DNA of 45,161 nt from Bacteriovorax sp. (GCA_014377485.1 JACMPM010000107.1:1-45161), one strand, 5' to 3'; positions 15,729-24,347 are shown, counted from the stretch's first letter. A program made the numbers and translations. Notes: generated by a model not told the origin, from the sequence alone.

Positions 15729-17255
15729 ATGTATGTAAGAAAATTTGAATCTGACACTATTGAAGAAGCACTTAGAGACATCAAACGCGAGCTTGGTCCT
15801 GATGCGGTTATTTTAAAAACAATAACCAACAAAGGATTGAAGGGCGCATTCAAAAAAAAGAAAATCGAAATTACAGCGGCTATTTCTGAAAAGAACTATG
15901 TGAGAAAAGCACAAGTCGATACTGTCTTGAATGAAGATCAAAAAGAAGAATTTTATAACTCTAGCTCTGGGTATATAGCCAATATGATAGATCAACATGA
16001 CCAATCAAGAGATAATAGACGAGGCAATTCAGAGTCCCCTCGAAGTGGAGCAGGATACGGCTCAATGGGACTTAATCGTCCGGTTGCATCTACCAAAGGC
16101 ATAGCTTCGCAAATTAAATCAGGAATAAGTGCAGGACTTGATGATTTTTTAAGTCTTGGTGAAAAAGAGGACAGACACACTCGATCAAATAAAAACGATT
16201 TTAATTTTGATGATGAAGTGGAAGCAAGTCGTCCAATTACTCAGGCTCCACGTAAAGAAGCCTCGAGAGAAATGCAAAGAGAAGTGCCTCAAGCTCAAAC
16301 TAGAAAAGAAATGCAATCAGCACCTGTTCAGCAACAACAGGTCAACTCGTCCGGGTCTCGTTTAATTGGTGAAGAAATGTACGAAAAACAAAAAACTAAA
16401 ATTGATGAATTAGAGAAAAAACTTTTTGAACTTACTCGCAGTTTTGAACGCATCCATAAAAAAGAACCAATCGGTGTTTACCAGCTTCGCACAACTCTTA
16501 GAAGTTTAGACATCAATGAATCTTATATTCAACACTTAATCAAGAAAGGATTATTTGAATTAACAGAATCAGATGTTGAAAATGCAGATATTGTTTTTGA
16601 ATTCGCACTTCGCGAAATGATGACAACTGTAAGTACAGCAATGCCACTTTTCTCAATGTCAGTTAATGGAAAAGAAGCTCAAAAAAATCCTGTTATCACT
16701 GTTTTTCTTTCAGAAGCATCATGCGGACAGAGTTCAATGGTTCAAAAAATTGGAACTATGAAAAAAGATTCAGTTATTATCAGAAATATCACTTCAGTCA
16801 ATGAACCTAAATCAAATTTCGCAGAAAAACTTTTTGGAATGAGTATTACAAAAGTTGCTAGCATCGCTGAAATTGTTTCTGAATGCCGTAAAGCAATTGA
16901 GAGCGGGAAATGTGTTTTCATTGATTACAAATGCAACGAGACAGAAAGCAATGATACTAAGAAATTTATTGACGGACTAAGACGCGCTTTTTCAAAAGTG
17001 GAAGTATTGATCACTCTTTCAGCAATTCATACAGAATTATATAATAGAAAGGTTCTTGGCACTTATCGAAGACTATCGGACGGTGTGGTCGTATCGCATT
17101 TAGATGCATGCTTGAACTTTGGATCACTTTTTAATATCACTCAAGATATCAAAGATCTTCCATACAAGTTTTTTGGAACTGGAGAAGTTATTCCAGATGA
17201 TTTAGAAGCTGCAACATCAGAGAGAATAATGGCAGGGATTTTTAAGTTTTCGTAA
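15729..17255 (+). CDS. flhF: FlhF-like protein with a degenerate SRP-GTPase domain
   Basis: The N-terminal FlhF signature is clear (MYVRKFESDTIEEALRDIKRELGPDAVILKT, then KKKKIEITAAI). It is followed by a low-complexity linker and a helical N domain (about residues 220-315). The G domain keeps its fold and ending (FFGTGEVIPDDLEAAT) but has lost the nucleotide motifs. The P-loop G-x4-G-K-S/T reads S328-E-A-S-C-G-Q334-S, DTAGR reads D399-Y-K-C-N, and TKLD reads S456-H-L-D. FlhF normally uses GTP-dependent dimerisation to place the flagellum at the pole. This copy probably cannot bind or hydrolyse GTP normally. The frame is intact and the operon position is standard, so it is likely functional in a nucleotide-independent way. 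Confidence 0.88.
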   Translation: MYVRKFESDTIEEALRDIKRELGPDAVILKTITNKGLKGAFKKKKIEITAAISEKNYVRKAQVDTVLNEDQKEEFYNSSSGYIANMIDQHDQSRDNRRGNSESPRSGAGYGSMGLNRPVASTKGIASQIKSGISAGLDDFLSLGEKEDRHTRSNKNDFNFDDEVEASRPITQAPRKEASREMQREVPQAQTRKEMQSAPVQQQQVNSSGSRLIGEEMYEKQKTKIDELEKKLFELTRSFERIHKKEPIGVYQLRTTLRSLDINESYIQHLIKKGLFELTESDVENADIVFEFALREMMTTVSTAMPLFSMSVNGKEAQKNPVITVFLSEASCGQSSMVQKIGTMKKDSVIIRNITSVNEPKSNFAEKLFGMSITKVASIAEIVSECRKAIESGKCVFIDYKCNETESNDTKKFIDGLRRAFSKVEVLITLSAIHTELYNRKVLGTYRRLSDGVVVSHLDACLNFGSLFNITQDIKDLPYKFFGTGEVIPDDLEAATSERIMAGIFKFS

Positions 17256-17271
17256 ATTAAAAGACATTTTT

Positions 17272-17298
17272 AAATGAGTACCATGATGGAACTCATTT
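17272..17298. promoter_or_regulatory. 27-base pseudo-palindrome upstream of flhG
   Basis: AAATGAGT-A-CCAT-G-ATGG-A-ACTCATTT is symmetric except for its centre and one mismatched pair. It lies 36 bases before the flhG start in the widest gap inside the operon (79 bases). It could be an operator for a secondary promoter of flhG-fliA or an RNA hairpin that alters readthrough. No T-tract follows. Confidence 0.45.
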
Positions 17299-17334
17299 CA
17301 CAGTAGCAAAGCTCTAAGAGGAGACAGGAAGTCC

Positions 17335-18222
17335 ATGCTTAGTTTAAAAAAGCCCAATCCAGGTGATTGGCTAGTATCTCAGAATAAGTACCAGTCCAAA
17401 AAAACAAGTCTTAAAGCAAAAACAATTTCTGTTACCGCAGGTAAAGGCGGAGTAGGAAAAACTTCAGTTGCAGTGAAGATGGCTAAAATTTTAGCCAATA
17501 CTGGTTATAAAGTTTTATTGCTCGATTGCGATACTAATTTATCGAATACGGTAGTGAAGCTTGGGCTTCCTATCAATAATTATTTCTATGAGCTTATTTC
17601 AGCTCAGAGAGATTTTGAAGACTGTCTCCATAAAGACGGCAACCTCCATTTACTTTCCGGTTGTAATGGAAGCATTGATCTTTTTAATAAAAATTTAGAA
17701 GTTGATCGAATCATCATTGATATTCTTGTTAATCACGAGCGTGATTATGATTATATAATTCTCGATTGCCCGGCCGGAATCACCAAAGAAACACTTACCT
17801 TAAATGCTTACAGCGACTACCGCTTTGTGATCGTGACACCTGATAAATCGTCTGTCACAGACTCATATTCTCTGATTAAAATTTTGAATAAAGAATTTGG
17901 AGTGAATGACAATCATTTACTGATCAATAAAATATCCTCAGAACCACAATACCAAAGAATGGTAAAAACCTTGAGTGAAACAGTCGAAACATTCCTAAAA
18001 TGCCGACTTCACATCCTGGGAGGAATTGAAAATGTTGATGCTCCAGTAGATCAATTCGATACACTTTTGCTCAATCAGGAAAATTCTTCCCTGCATAAAA
18101 ATTTCGTGAAAATTGTAAAGAAATTTACCGAAGAGATAGAGGGCGCAGCTTTGAGTGCAGAATCTAAATTTGTACCAAAATTCACAACTCGCCTCGGACA
18201 CGATGTTCGTTTTACAGTTTAA
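17335..18222 (+). CDS. flhG: FlhG (FleN), MinD-like ATPase controlling flagellar number
   Basis: This MinD/ParA-family protein has an intact deviant Walker A motif K37-G-G-V-G-K-T43, a switch I region VLLLDCDTNLSN and a Walker B region YIILDCPAG, so ATP binding should be retained. FlhG limits flagellar number and feeds back on FlhF. In studied FlhG proteins an N-terminal DQAxxLR helix inserts into FlhF and stimulates its GTPase. Here the first 30 residues contain no such motif, which matches the degenerate FlhF upstream. GGAGACAGGA precedes the ATG. The C-terminal tail (about 265-295) lacks an obvious long amphipathic membrane-targeting helix. Confidence 0.93.
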   Translation: MLSLKKPNPGDWLVSQNKYQSKKTSLKAKTISVTAGKGGVGKTSVAVKMAKILANTGYKVLLLDCDTNLSNTVVKLGLPINNYFYELISAQRDFEDCLHKDGNLHLLSGCNGSIDLFNKNLEVDRIIIDILVNHERDYDYIILDCPAGITKETLTLNAYSDYRFVIVTPDKSSVTDSYSLIKILNKEFGVNDNHLLINKISSEPQYQRMVKTLSETVETFLKCRLHILGGIENVDAPVDQFDTLLLNQENSSLHKNFVKIVKKFTEEIEGAALSAESKFVPKFTTRLGHDVRFTV

Positions 18223-18234
18223 GGGAGGACCCGT

Positions 18235-19020
18235 ATGTCGACTCTATCTAAGAAATTAAAGAACCTAAAAGACTATCGCTCTACAGTAGGGCCAAAGGTA
18301 AAAGATGACATAATCATCGAGTACGCACCTTTGGTAAAGTACATAGCGCAAAAGATAGCGTCACGCCTTCCATCGAATATTGAATTAGATGATTTAATTT
18401 CATGTGGTGTAATCGGTCTGATGGATGCAATTGAAAAATTTGATCCGACTCGCGACAATAAATTTAAGACCTATGCTGAATTCAGAATTCGAGGGGCCAT
18501 CCTTGATGAACTTCGCGCGCAAGACTGGGTTCCCCGTTCAATTCGTGAAAAAACAAAGACTGTGGAAAGAGCTTATTCAAAACTTGAAGCTAATTTAGGT
18601 CGTCCGGCAACTGACGAAGAAATGTGCGTTGAGCTTAATATGAATCAAGAAGAATTCCATGATTTATTAAACAAAGCGAAATCAATTTCGTTATTAAACA
18701 TTGATGATTCTGCTAGTTTTAATAAAGGCGATAAAAAGCTAATTTCTGAAGTTATGGAAGATCATCGTGCTCTTAATCCATATACAACTGTAAGTCAGAA
18801 AGATTCACGCGAAAAAATAAAAGAAGGAATTATGACTTTGCCTGAAAAGCAAAGACTCGTACTTTCTTTATACTATTATGAAGATTTGAACTTAAAAGAA
18901 ATCGGACAAGTTCTTGACGTTACAGAGTCAAGAGTCTCTCAGTTACACACCCAAGCAATCTTGAAACTTAAAACAAAACTTAGAACATTGTTTGACTCAG
19001 TAGAGGATCTTGCGAGCTAA
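18235..19020 (+). CDS. fliA: FliA, flagellar sigma factor sigma-28
   Basis: All regions of a sigma-28 factor are present. Region 2 runs VKYIAQKIASRLPSNIELDDLISCGVIGLMDAIEKFD and continues into FKTYAEFRIRGAILDELRAQDWVPRSIR. Region 3 follows, and region 4 is recognised by LPEKQRLVLSLYYYEDLNLKEIGQVLDVTESRVSQLHTQAI. It would direct late flagellar genes such as flagellin and motor/chemotaxis genes. The length (261) is normal and GGGAGG precedes the start. The next gene begins on the base after its stop codon. The anti-sigma factor FlgM is not in this window. Confidence 0.96.
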   Translation: MSTLSKKLKNLKDYRSTVGPKVKDDIIIEYAPLVKYIAQKIASRLPSNIELDDLISCGVIGLMDAIEKFDPTRDNKFKTYAEFRIRGAILDELRAQDWVPRSIREKTKTVERAYSKLEANLGRPATDEEMCVELNMNQEEFHDLLNKAKSISLLNIDDSASFNKGDKKLISEVMEDHRALNPYTTVSQKDSREKIKEGIMTLPEKQRLVLSLYYYEDLNLKEIGQVLDVTESRVSQLHTQAILKLKTKLRTLFDSVEDLAS

Positions 19021-19974
19021 ATGGAAAAAAGAAATTATCATTCAGATTATGAGATGAGTTTGAGTACTCTAGAGGACATCCAACTCCTTTCTGAGTTCTC
19101 AATGTCTCCCTTGATAGGACGAGCTTATTTCCACTTGTCAGAGATAAAGAGAAAAGCCGATGCCTCAAGCTTAGGTCATGTCGCTCACTACGATCAGGTG
19201 GCAAAAGTTCTCGATGAGAAATTTGAATCTATTTTTACAGATTTTTTTAGCAATAAATCAAAGTTCAAAAATTTTGATTATTACAAATCAACTGCAAAGA
19301 TTGACCTGAAAAAATGGAATCTCATTCTGGAAATTATTCCAGAAGTTCTCTCAATCGTTTCCATGTTTAATTATCACGGGACAATTGAAACTAGACTTGA
19401 CGAGAGCAGGCTTCTTGTTTCGGGCATGATTCTGGAAGATGGACATCTTCAGATGAATCGCAAATTTATCTATGTAGTAACCAGAAAGCTTTTAAAACAA
19501 AAAGTTCTAATTACTTTTAACTTGGAAAAGACAGCAAGGACCGGACTATTTAAGTTGGATTTAAAAGTCGATATTTCTCATGATGATTCTCTGGTTTATA
19601 AGGTAAATTTTAAAACTAACCCAAAAGAAAATTATTTGGTCGGTTTTTCAAATATTTTTTGTCATTACCGTGCGCTTCTCGAAGACGTTAAGACAGTTGG
19701 TGAACACAATATTATTGAAATTTCTAGTGACCTAAGTGTGAAGCATTCGCTGGGAGTACCGGACTTAAGCCGTCTGGAATCAGCAAACAAAGAAATTTTA
19801 CACTTTCCCTTTTTATTTCGCCCCGTTTCTATCATACTACCAATGAAAGGGAATCTTTCTACAGATTCATTTACACGTAGTTTATCTAGTAGTCATGATG
19901 ACGAACAAAAGAGGGAACAGAATGTTTCTACATATTATCGAACAATCGATTTCTTCTCCTTATTCAATATCTAA
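19021..19974 (+). CDS. Protein of unknown function directly coupled to fliA
   Basis: A 317-residue protein without signal peptide, membrane segment or recognisable domain. Its ATG is the base triplet immediately after the fliA stop, so translation is probably coupled. The N-terminus is helical. The centre (about residues 100-240) alternates beta strands (IETRLDESRLLVSGMIL, FIYVVTRKLLKQKVLITFNL, TGLFKLDLKVDIS), suggesting an alpha/beta or beta-sandwich fold. The C-terminal 40 residues are Ser-rich. Position between fliA and a sensor-like membrane protein argues for a flagellar or chemotaxis role, but nothing in the sequence identifies it. Confidence 0.75.
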   Translation: MEKRNYHSDYEMSLSTLEDIQLLSEFSMSPLIGRAYFHLSEIKRKADASSLGHVAHYDQVAKVLDEKFESIFTDFFSNKSKFKNFDYYKSTAKIDLKKWNLILEIIPEVLSIVSMFNYHGTIETRLDESRLLVSGMILEDGHLQMNRKFIYVVTRKLLKQKVLITFNLEKTARTGLFKLDLKVDISHDDSLVYKVNFKTNPKENYLVGFSNIFCHYRALLEDVKTVGEHNIIEISSDLSVKHSLGVPDLSRLESANKEILHFPFLFRPVSIILPMKGNLSTDSFTRSLSSSHDDEQKREQNVSTYYRTIDFFSLFNI

Positions 19975-19998
19975 ATTCTTATTTTCTGAGGTGCTATT

Positions 19999-22353
19999 AT
20001 GCGATTTACTCTAGGACGAGTTGTGCATTTTTATTACGTTATTGTACTAGTTGCGATGACTGGGCTTTTTGCATATGGAGCAAAACACTATTGGGAAGCT
20101 GGTCTTTTAAATATTGATTACGTCAGCAATCTTTACGATGGAACAAGTAAAGTACACGCTGTAAAAGAACGTGCAGATGTTGAAGAAATAAAAAAATTCG
20201 CGGATGGTGATCGCATAAAAGATGCAAATCGAATTTTTAATAGACTTGAGCAAGATATTCGTGATTTAAAATCTATTAAGCCGGGTGATAAAAATACTTT
20301 TGATGAAAATACTAAAAAAGTAAAAGTTGCATTAAATAATTTCCAAACAGCTCCTGAACTAACAACCATTCTTAATAATATCACTGCAAAAGTCACGAGT
20401 TTTGAAAATTTTGTTACAGAAAAGAAATGGCCAACACTAAGTAAAATGGCAGTCAACTTGCGAATTAAAACCTCTCCCGGTCGTTTAATGCAAGGAGGTC
20501 TTTATAATTTTGAAAAGACTCAAACACTTACTCAATCAGTAAATAACGATATAGAAGCAATGACAAATTTCACTGAGTCGTCAGGACTTCCTTCTGATAT
20601 TAAGACAGCAATAATAAATCGCATTCAAACGATTAAAACAGAAGTTGCCAACTTAGAAACATACGTAGATGACCACAAGAAATTCAATCGTGTTTATAAA
20701 GACTTCGCCAATGATTACCATGCATGGTTTAAATTTGTTGAACCAGAAATCGCTTTAAAGAAAATTCAATTCGAAAAAAGTTCACAAACAATTCTTTATT
20801 CTTTGATTATTATTTTTTCCGGCATGATAGCTTCATTAGCACTTGGTTTTGTAATTTATAATTATTCTACAAAACGTGGATCTAAGAAAACTGAAAAATT
20901 AATCTTAGACACTATTAAAGAAGGACTTCTTCCTACGGAAGCAAAGGGAAGTGAAAAATTTTCTCCTGAGTTCCGTAATGAATTAGAAAAATATCGGGAT
21001 TATGTACATAAAAGAATGAGTTTTGGCAGTATTTTTCAAGAGGCTATGCCTTTTGCTTCTATTCTTCTTGATTCAAATCTCAATTTAGTTTGGGGTAATT
21101 CACATTTTTATGATCAGTGGCAATTGCAAAATTTTAATCAAGATGGAGATGATTCACTGACTTGGGATTTTTTACAAAGATTCACAAATCTTGAAGACAA
21201 TAGTTCTATTCTTAATGCTCTTCGCATGAGTGCTTCAGGAGTTTATAAGATTCAAGTAAAAAATGCTTCTATGGCCAAACCTTTGCCCTATGAAATGCAT
21301 GTTTCACCAGTTGAGTATTCTGCACAAAAACGAATAATGATTATTTTTTACCCAATGTCTGAAACTGAAATTCGCCTTGATAGTCAAAAGGCTTCGATCA
21401 TTGCGCCTATGTTGAAAGCTATGGATGCTCATTTAAATGAAACAATGACTACCGAGCTAAAATTCACTTTGAGAAATGAGTCCGAAAAAGCTGGAATTCC
21501 CGAACTATTTTCTAGATTTTTGCAATATGTTGAAAAGAATGAAACTATTCATGATGAACATACCGGAGAGATAGAAAGACTTGAAAATGAACTTCAGACT
21601 CAAAGAAACGTCGTAGGTGAAATTAGAAAAACTGTCGTAGCTTCTTTTGAAACCCAAAGAGCTTCAATTGACAGGTATAACCAATTCAAGTCTTCTGTTA
21701 CAGCAGTTCTAGATGCGAGAGACCAGCTCGAAGAGCAATTTAAATATGCTCTAAGTTCATCTAGAGAGTTTTATAAGGATCAAAATAAAATTCTAAGCAG
21801 TGCAGAAAAAGCTGATAAAACAGTTGATGAGTACGTGAAGAGCTTGAAAACAATCACTGTTCTAAAAACTGATTTCAAAGATCTCAAAGGCAATGTTGAA
21901 GAATTTAAATCAAGAATTACTCAAGTACTAGATCAATTACTAATATTCCAAAACCATGAAGATGGTGCTTTAAGAGTTGATCAGTTTCTTGGCAAAGTTA
22001 AACTGGAAATGAAAGGATTTGAAAAAGTACTAAATGGATTTAGTCAGGTAGTCACGCAATTGGACATAACTGTTACTAAATTAGACATGATGGTTGAATC
22101 TCGTGAGAAAATGGATTTGGAAGGTGTTAGGCTACGTCTGGATGCCGTTAAAAATAATCTAGAGAATGCACAATTCTCAGCTTCAAAAATATCACAAAAT
22201 GCCCATTCAAAAGATGATGAAATGGTCGGTGTGTTAAAAGGACTTATTGTAAACTTGAAAACTGAAATGAAGCGTATAGATGAAATGTGCAGATTGACAG
22301 GGTTAACGTCTGAGCACCTAAAAGTCATTGCACCATTAGAGAATCAGGCTTAA
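19999..22353 (+). CDS. Large two-TM sensor-like protein: periplasmic helical domain, PAS-like domain, coiled coil
   Basis: The 784-residue layout resembles a chemoreceptor. A first membrane segment at about residues 9-27 is followed by a roughly 235-residue periplasmic helical region and a second membrane segment at about 265-290. A PAS-like domain follows (about 341-452, with FASILLDSNLNLVWGNSHFYDQW). The last 260 residues form long coiled coil. However, the conserved chemoreceptor hairpin tip that contacts CheA and CheW is not visible, and neither is a HAMP signature. There is no kinase or cyclase domain. It is the last gene of the flagellar operon and ends at a strong terminator. A localisation or structural factor for the flagellum is as likely as a sensor. 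Confidence 0.75.
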   Translation: MRFTLGRVVHFYYVIVLVAMTGLFAYGAKHYWEAGLLNIDYVSNLYDGTSKVHAVKERADVEEIKKFADGDRIKDANRIFNRLEQDIRDLKSIKPGDKNTFDENTKKVKVALNNFQTAPELTTILNNITAKVTSFENFVTEKKWPTLSKMAVNLRIKTSPGRLMQGGLYNFEKTQTLTQSVNNDIEAMTNFTESSGLPSDIKTAIINRIQTIKTEVANLETYVDDHKKFNRVYKDFANDYHAWFKFVEPEIALKKIQFEKSSQTILYSLIIIFSGMIASLALGFVIYNYSTKRGSKKTEKLILDTIKEGLLPTEAKGSEKFSPEFRNELEKYRDYVHKRMSFGSIFQEAMPFASILLDSNLNLVWGNSHFYDQWQLQNFNQDGDDSLTWDFLQRFTNLEDNSSILNALRMSASGVYKIQVKNASMAKPLPYEMHVSPVEYSAQKRIMIIFYPMSETEIRLDSQKASIIAPMLKAMDAHLNETMTTELKFTLRNESEKAGIPELFSRFLQYVEKNETIHDEHTGEIERLENELQTQRNVVGEIRKTVVASFETQRASIDRYNQFKSSVTAVLDARDQLEEQFKYALSSSREFYKDQNKILSSAEKADKTVDEYVKSLKTITVLKTDFKDLKGNVEEFKSRITQVLDQLLIFQNHEDGALRVDQFLGKVKLEMKGFEKVLNGFSQVVTQLDITVTKLDMMVESREKMDLEGVRLRLDAVKNNLENAQFSASKISQNAHSKDDEMVGVLKGLIVNLKTEMKRIDEMCRLTGLTSEHLKVIAPLENQA

Positions 22354-22390
22354 AAGTGAATTAGTCTTTATCTAATAAATAAATTAAAAT

Positions 22391-22424
22391 AAAAAAGGCT
22401 CCAGATTAGTGGAGCCTTTTTTTT
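22391..22424 (+). terminator. Rho-independent terminator ending the flagellar operon
   Basis: GGCTCCA (22397-22403) pairs with TGGAGCC (22410-22416) around GATTAG. An A-run of six precedes it and a T-run of eight follows. It would also terminate on the minus strand. Confidence 0.93.
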
Positions 22425-22440
22425 GATCAAAAGGATTTCG

Positions 22441-23499
22441 ATGCAAGATAACACTAGCAGTATTAAGAACTATTTTATCTTTGCATTGCTTTTTATCATT
22501 ATGTCTTTTTTCATTGTTCAATCTTTTATATTTGGAATTTTGTGGGGAGCTGTAACGGCTCTTTCTGTATGGCCAATCTATGAGAAAATTTCCGGTAAGA
22601 ATATATTTTTTGTTGGTAAGCGAACAAATAATCGTGCATTGAGTTTTGCCATTCTTTTTTGCCTACTTTTTCTTATTCCGCTTTTGTATGGAATTTATGA
22701 ATTAGGCGAGCTTTACAAGACAAGTAGCCATTACATTGCCACCAATACAGAGCATGGTGTGTTAAATTATCCTTCATGGTTTGAATCTTTGCCAATGAAA
22801 GAAAAGGTGATTGATTTTTGGAATACAAATATTGCAACTAGCACTGGCCTAATCGAAGCTATAGATCGTTTGAGTAGCGGTAAATTAGTTTTACTTTTCT
22901 CTTCATTATGGTCTCAGGTTTTAGATCGTGTTGTAACAACTGTTGTGATGATTGTTTCATTTTATTTTATGCTTAAAAATGGCGACATCATTAAAAAAAA
23001 TTATAAAAATGTTTTTTCCTATTGGTTGTCGGCACGTGGATTGTCACATATTGAAAATGGAATTTCCTCTTTGCGTGGAACGATAAACGGTGTTGTGTTA
23101 ATCGGCGTACTGGAAGGCATTCTCTTATCTGTTCCGTTGATTGCAGGTGGACTTAATTCAGGTTTTTTAATCGGACTAGCCGCAGGTCTCTTAGGTGTGA
23201 TTCCGCTATTAATGCCTTTTTTAATTATACCCTGCCTTATTTATATCTACATGATGGGTAATACCCTTTGGGCTGCTATCGGAGCGGTCGATTTGGTAAT
23301 TGTTTGGTTTGTATTTGAAAATATAATCAAACCACAAATGATTAGTAAAAAAGTAAAAATCAACTCGGTAATTATACTTATCTCAATGATAGGCGGAATG
23401 CAGTTAATGGGACCTGTTGGATTATTTCTTGGGCCATCAATTGTTTCAATGGCTATAGGTATGGTTCGAGATTTTTTAGCCAGCGCAAATCCAGTTTAA
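22441..23499 (+). CDS. AI-2E/PerM-family membrane protein
   Basis: The start at 22441 is used because AAAAGGA lies five bases before it. A TTG further upstream would start inside the terminator T-run. The protein (352 residues) has about eight hydrophobic segments and the family pattern. A hydrophobic hairpin near the N-terminus is followed by a soluble region (about 85-150). The core then contains GVVLIGVLEGILLSVPLIAGGLNSGFLIGLAAGLLGVIPLLMPFL and ends near GPVGLFLGPSIVSMAIGM. The family includes exporters of small molecules and Na+/H+ antiporters; the substrate cannot be inferred here. Confidence 0.9.
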   Translation: MQDNTSSIKNYFIFALLFIIMSFFIVQSFIFGILWGAVTALSVWPIYEKISGKNIFFVGKRTNNRALSFAILFCLLFLIPLLYGIYELGELYKTSSHYIATNTEHGVLNYPSWFESLPMKEKVIDFWNTNIATSTGLIEAIDRLSSGKLVLLFSSLWSQVLDRVVTTVVMIVSFYFMLKNGDIIKKNYKNVFSYWLSARGLSHIENGISSLRGTINGVVLIGVLEGILLSVPLIAGGLNSGFLIGLAAGLLGVIPLLMPFLIIPCLIYIYMMGNTLWAAIGAVDLVIVWFVFENIIKPQMISKKVKINSVIILISMIGGMQLMGPVGLFLGPSIVSMAIGMVRDFLASANPV

Positions 23500-23502
23500 C
23501 CT

Positions 23503-23523
23503 AAAAAAAGTGGTCATTGCCAC
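23503..23523 (-). terminator. Weak terminator for the leftward secreted-protein gene
   Basis: Read on the minus strand, GTGG-CAATGA-CCAC is followed directly by seven T residues, about 36 bases after the gene's stop. The stem is only four pairs, so efficiency is uncertain. Confidence 0.4.
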
Positions 23524-23558
23524 GCCAGCCGACTTGGTGAAATCCATTCTGTAGTTAA

Positions 23559-24101
23559 CTATTCTTTCTTTTTGTCTTCTTTTTCTAGAATCGTTGTAGC
23601 AGGAATAGACGGTGCAATTTGTATTGCAGCAGGACTCTCAACTGGCTCGATCTTCTTAGGACAAGCAGGTGTCATATCTATATATTTTTTTAATGCTTTA
23701 GTCGCACCAGTATAGTTATGACTTAATAGATCACTATAATTTAAACACATTTTTTTACATTTTTCGACATCGCTCGTAGAAGGCCCACCTAATCCAAGTA
23801 AACCTTTTGTGATAAATTGATCGCAACCTGTAGCACAGACCGAAAGAATTTCTTTATCAGCATTTGCCGTATTTTCAGGATCGCAAATTTTGAATGCCTG
23901 AGCATAAATACTATCCGATACTTTTTTAATATATTCCTGATTAGGTTTTTCTGCTGAGTACTGTTCATAAACATCCAAAAATGATTTTTCACGAAGGTAA
24001 GTGCACTGAATGCCTTTAGCAATAATCAGAGTTTCGTTTTTTTCTGCAGCATTAAGAAGGCCGACTAGAAACAAAGATAAAAAAATTAATGTCGACTTCA
24101 T
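23559..24101 (-). CDS. Secreted cysteine-rich protein with twin CX3C motif
   Basis: A signal peptide (FLSLFLVGLLNAA) exports this 180-residue protein. It contains seven cysteines (33, 73, 89, 93, 115, 119, 147), including two CX3C motifs, C89-ATG-C93 and C115-KKM-C119, separated by 21 residues in a helical context. Twin CX3C motifs usually form a disulfide-clamped helical hairpin. The C-terminus is a Pro/Ala/Glu/Lys-rich tail. No family is recognised. AGGAGC precedes the start. Disulfide formation would depend on a periplasmic oxidase such as the DsbA-like lipoprotein encoded at 5429-6226. Confidence 0.78.
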   Translation of the reverse strand: MKSTLIFLSLFLVGLLNAAEKNETLIIAKGIQCTYLREKSFLDVYEQYSAEKPNQEYIKKVSDSIYAQAFKICDPENTANADKEILSVCATGCDQFITKGLLGLGGPSTSDVEKCKKMCLNYSDLLSHNYTGATKALKKYIDMTPACPKKIEPVESPAAIQIAPSIPATTILEKEDKKKE

Positions 24102-24347
24102 ACTGCTCCTTTTAAAAAACTTTCTAACAATATATCTCTTACCAAGTTTGGAAGCAAAGAGTTCTCAAAAAAAGAGTTTTATTGCATACGTATTACGAAG
24201 ATTGTTGAGCAAAATGCTTTATTGGGTTTTATTTTCCAACATCATTTTACATTTGAGCATATTGCTTGCTAGAGCTTTTTCATCCTAGATATCCTAATTC
24301 CATTGGAAAATGGATTTCTAAAAAATTATCAATCAAGGACGATCATT

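Noticed and set aside
24010-24288. 92-codon plus-strand frame before the protease gene
   Set aside because: Its first third lies antisense to the secreted twin-CX3C gene, it has no ribosome site, and the rest is AT-rich intergenic sequence without protein character.
24303-24347. Longer N-terminus for the serine protease
   Set aside because: The 15 extra residues would precede a complete signal peptide. ATG 24348 has AAGGA upstream.
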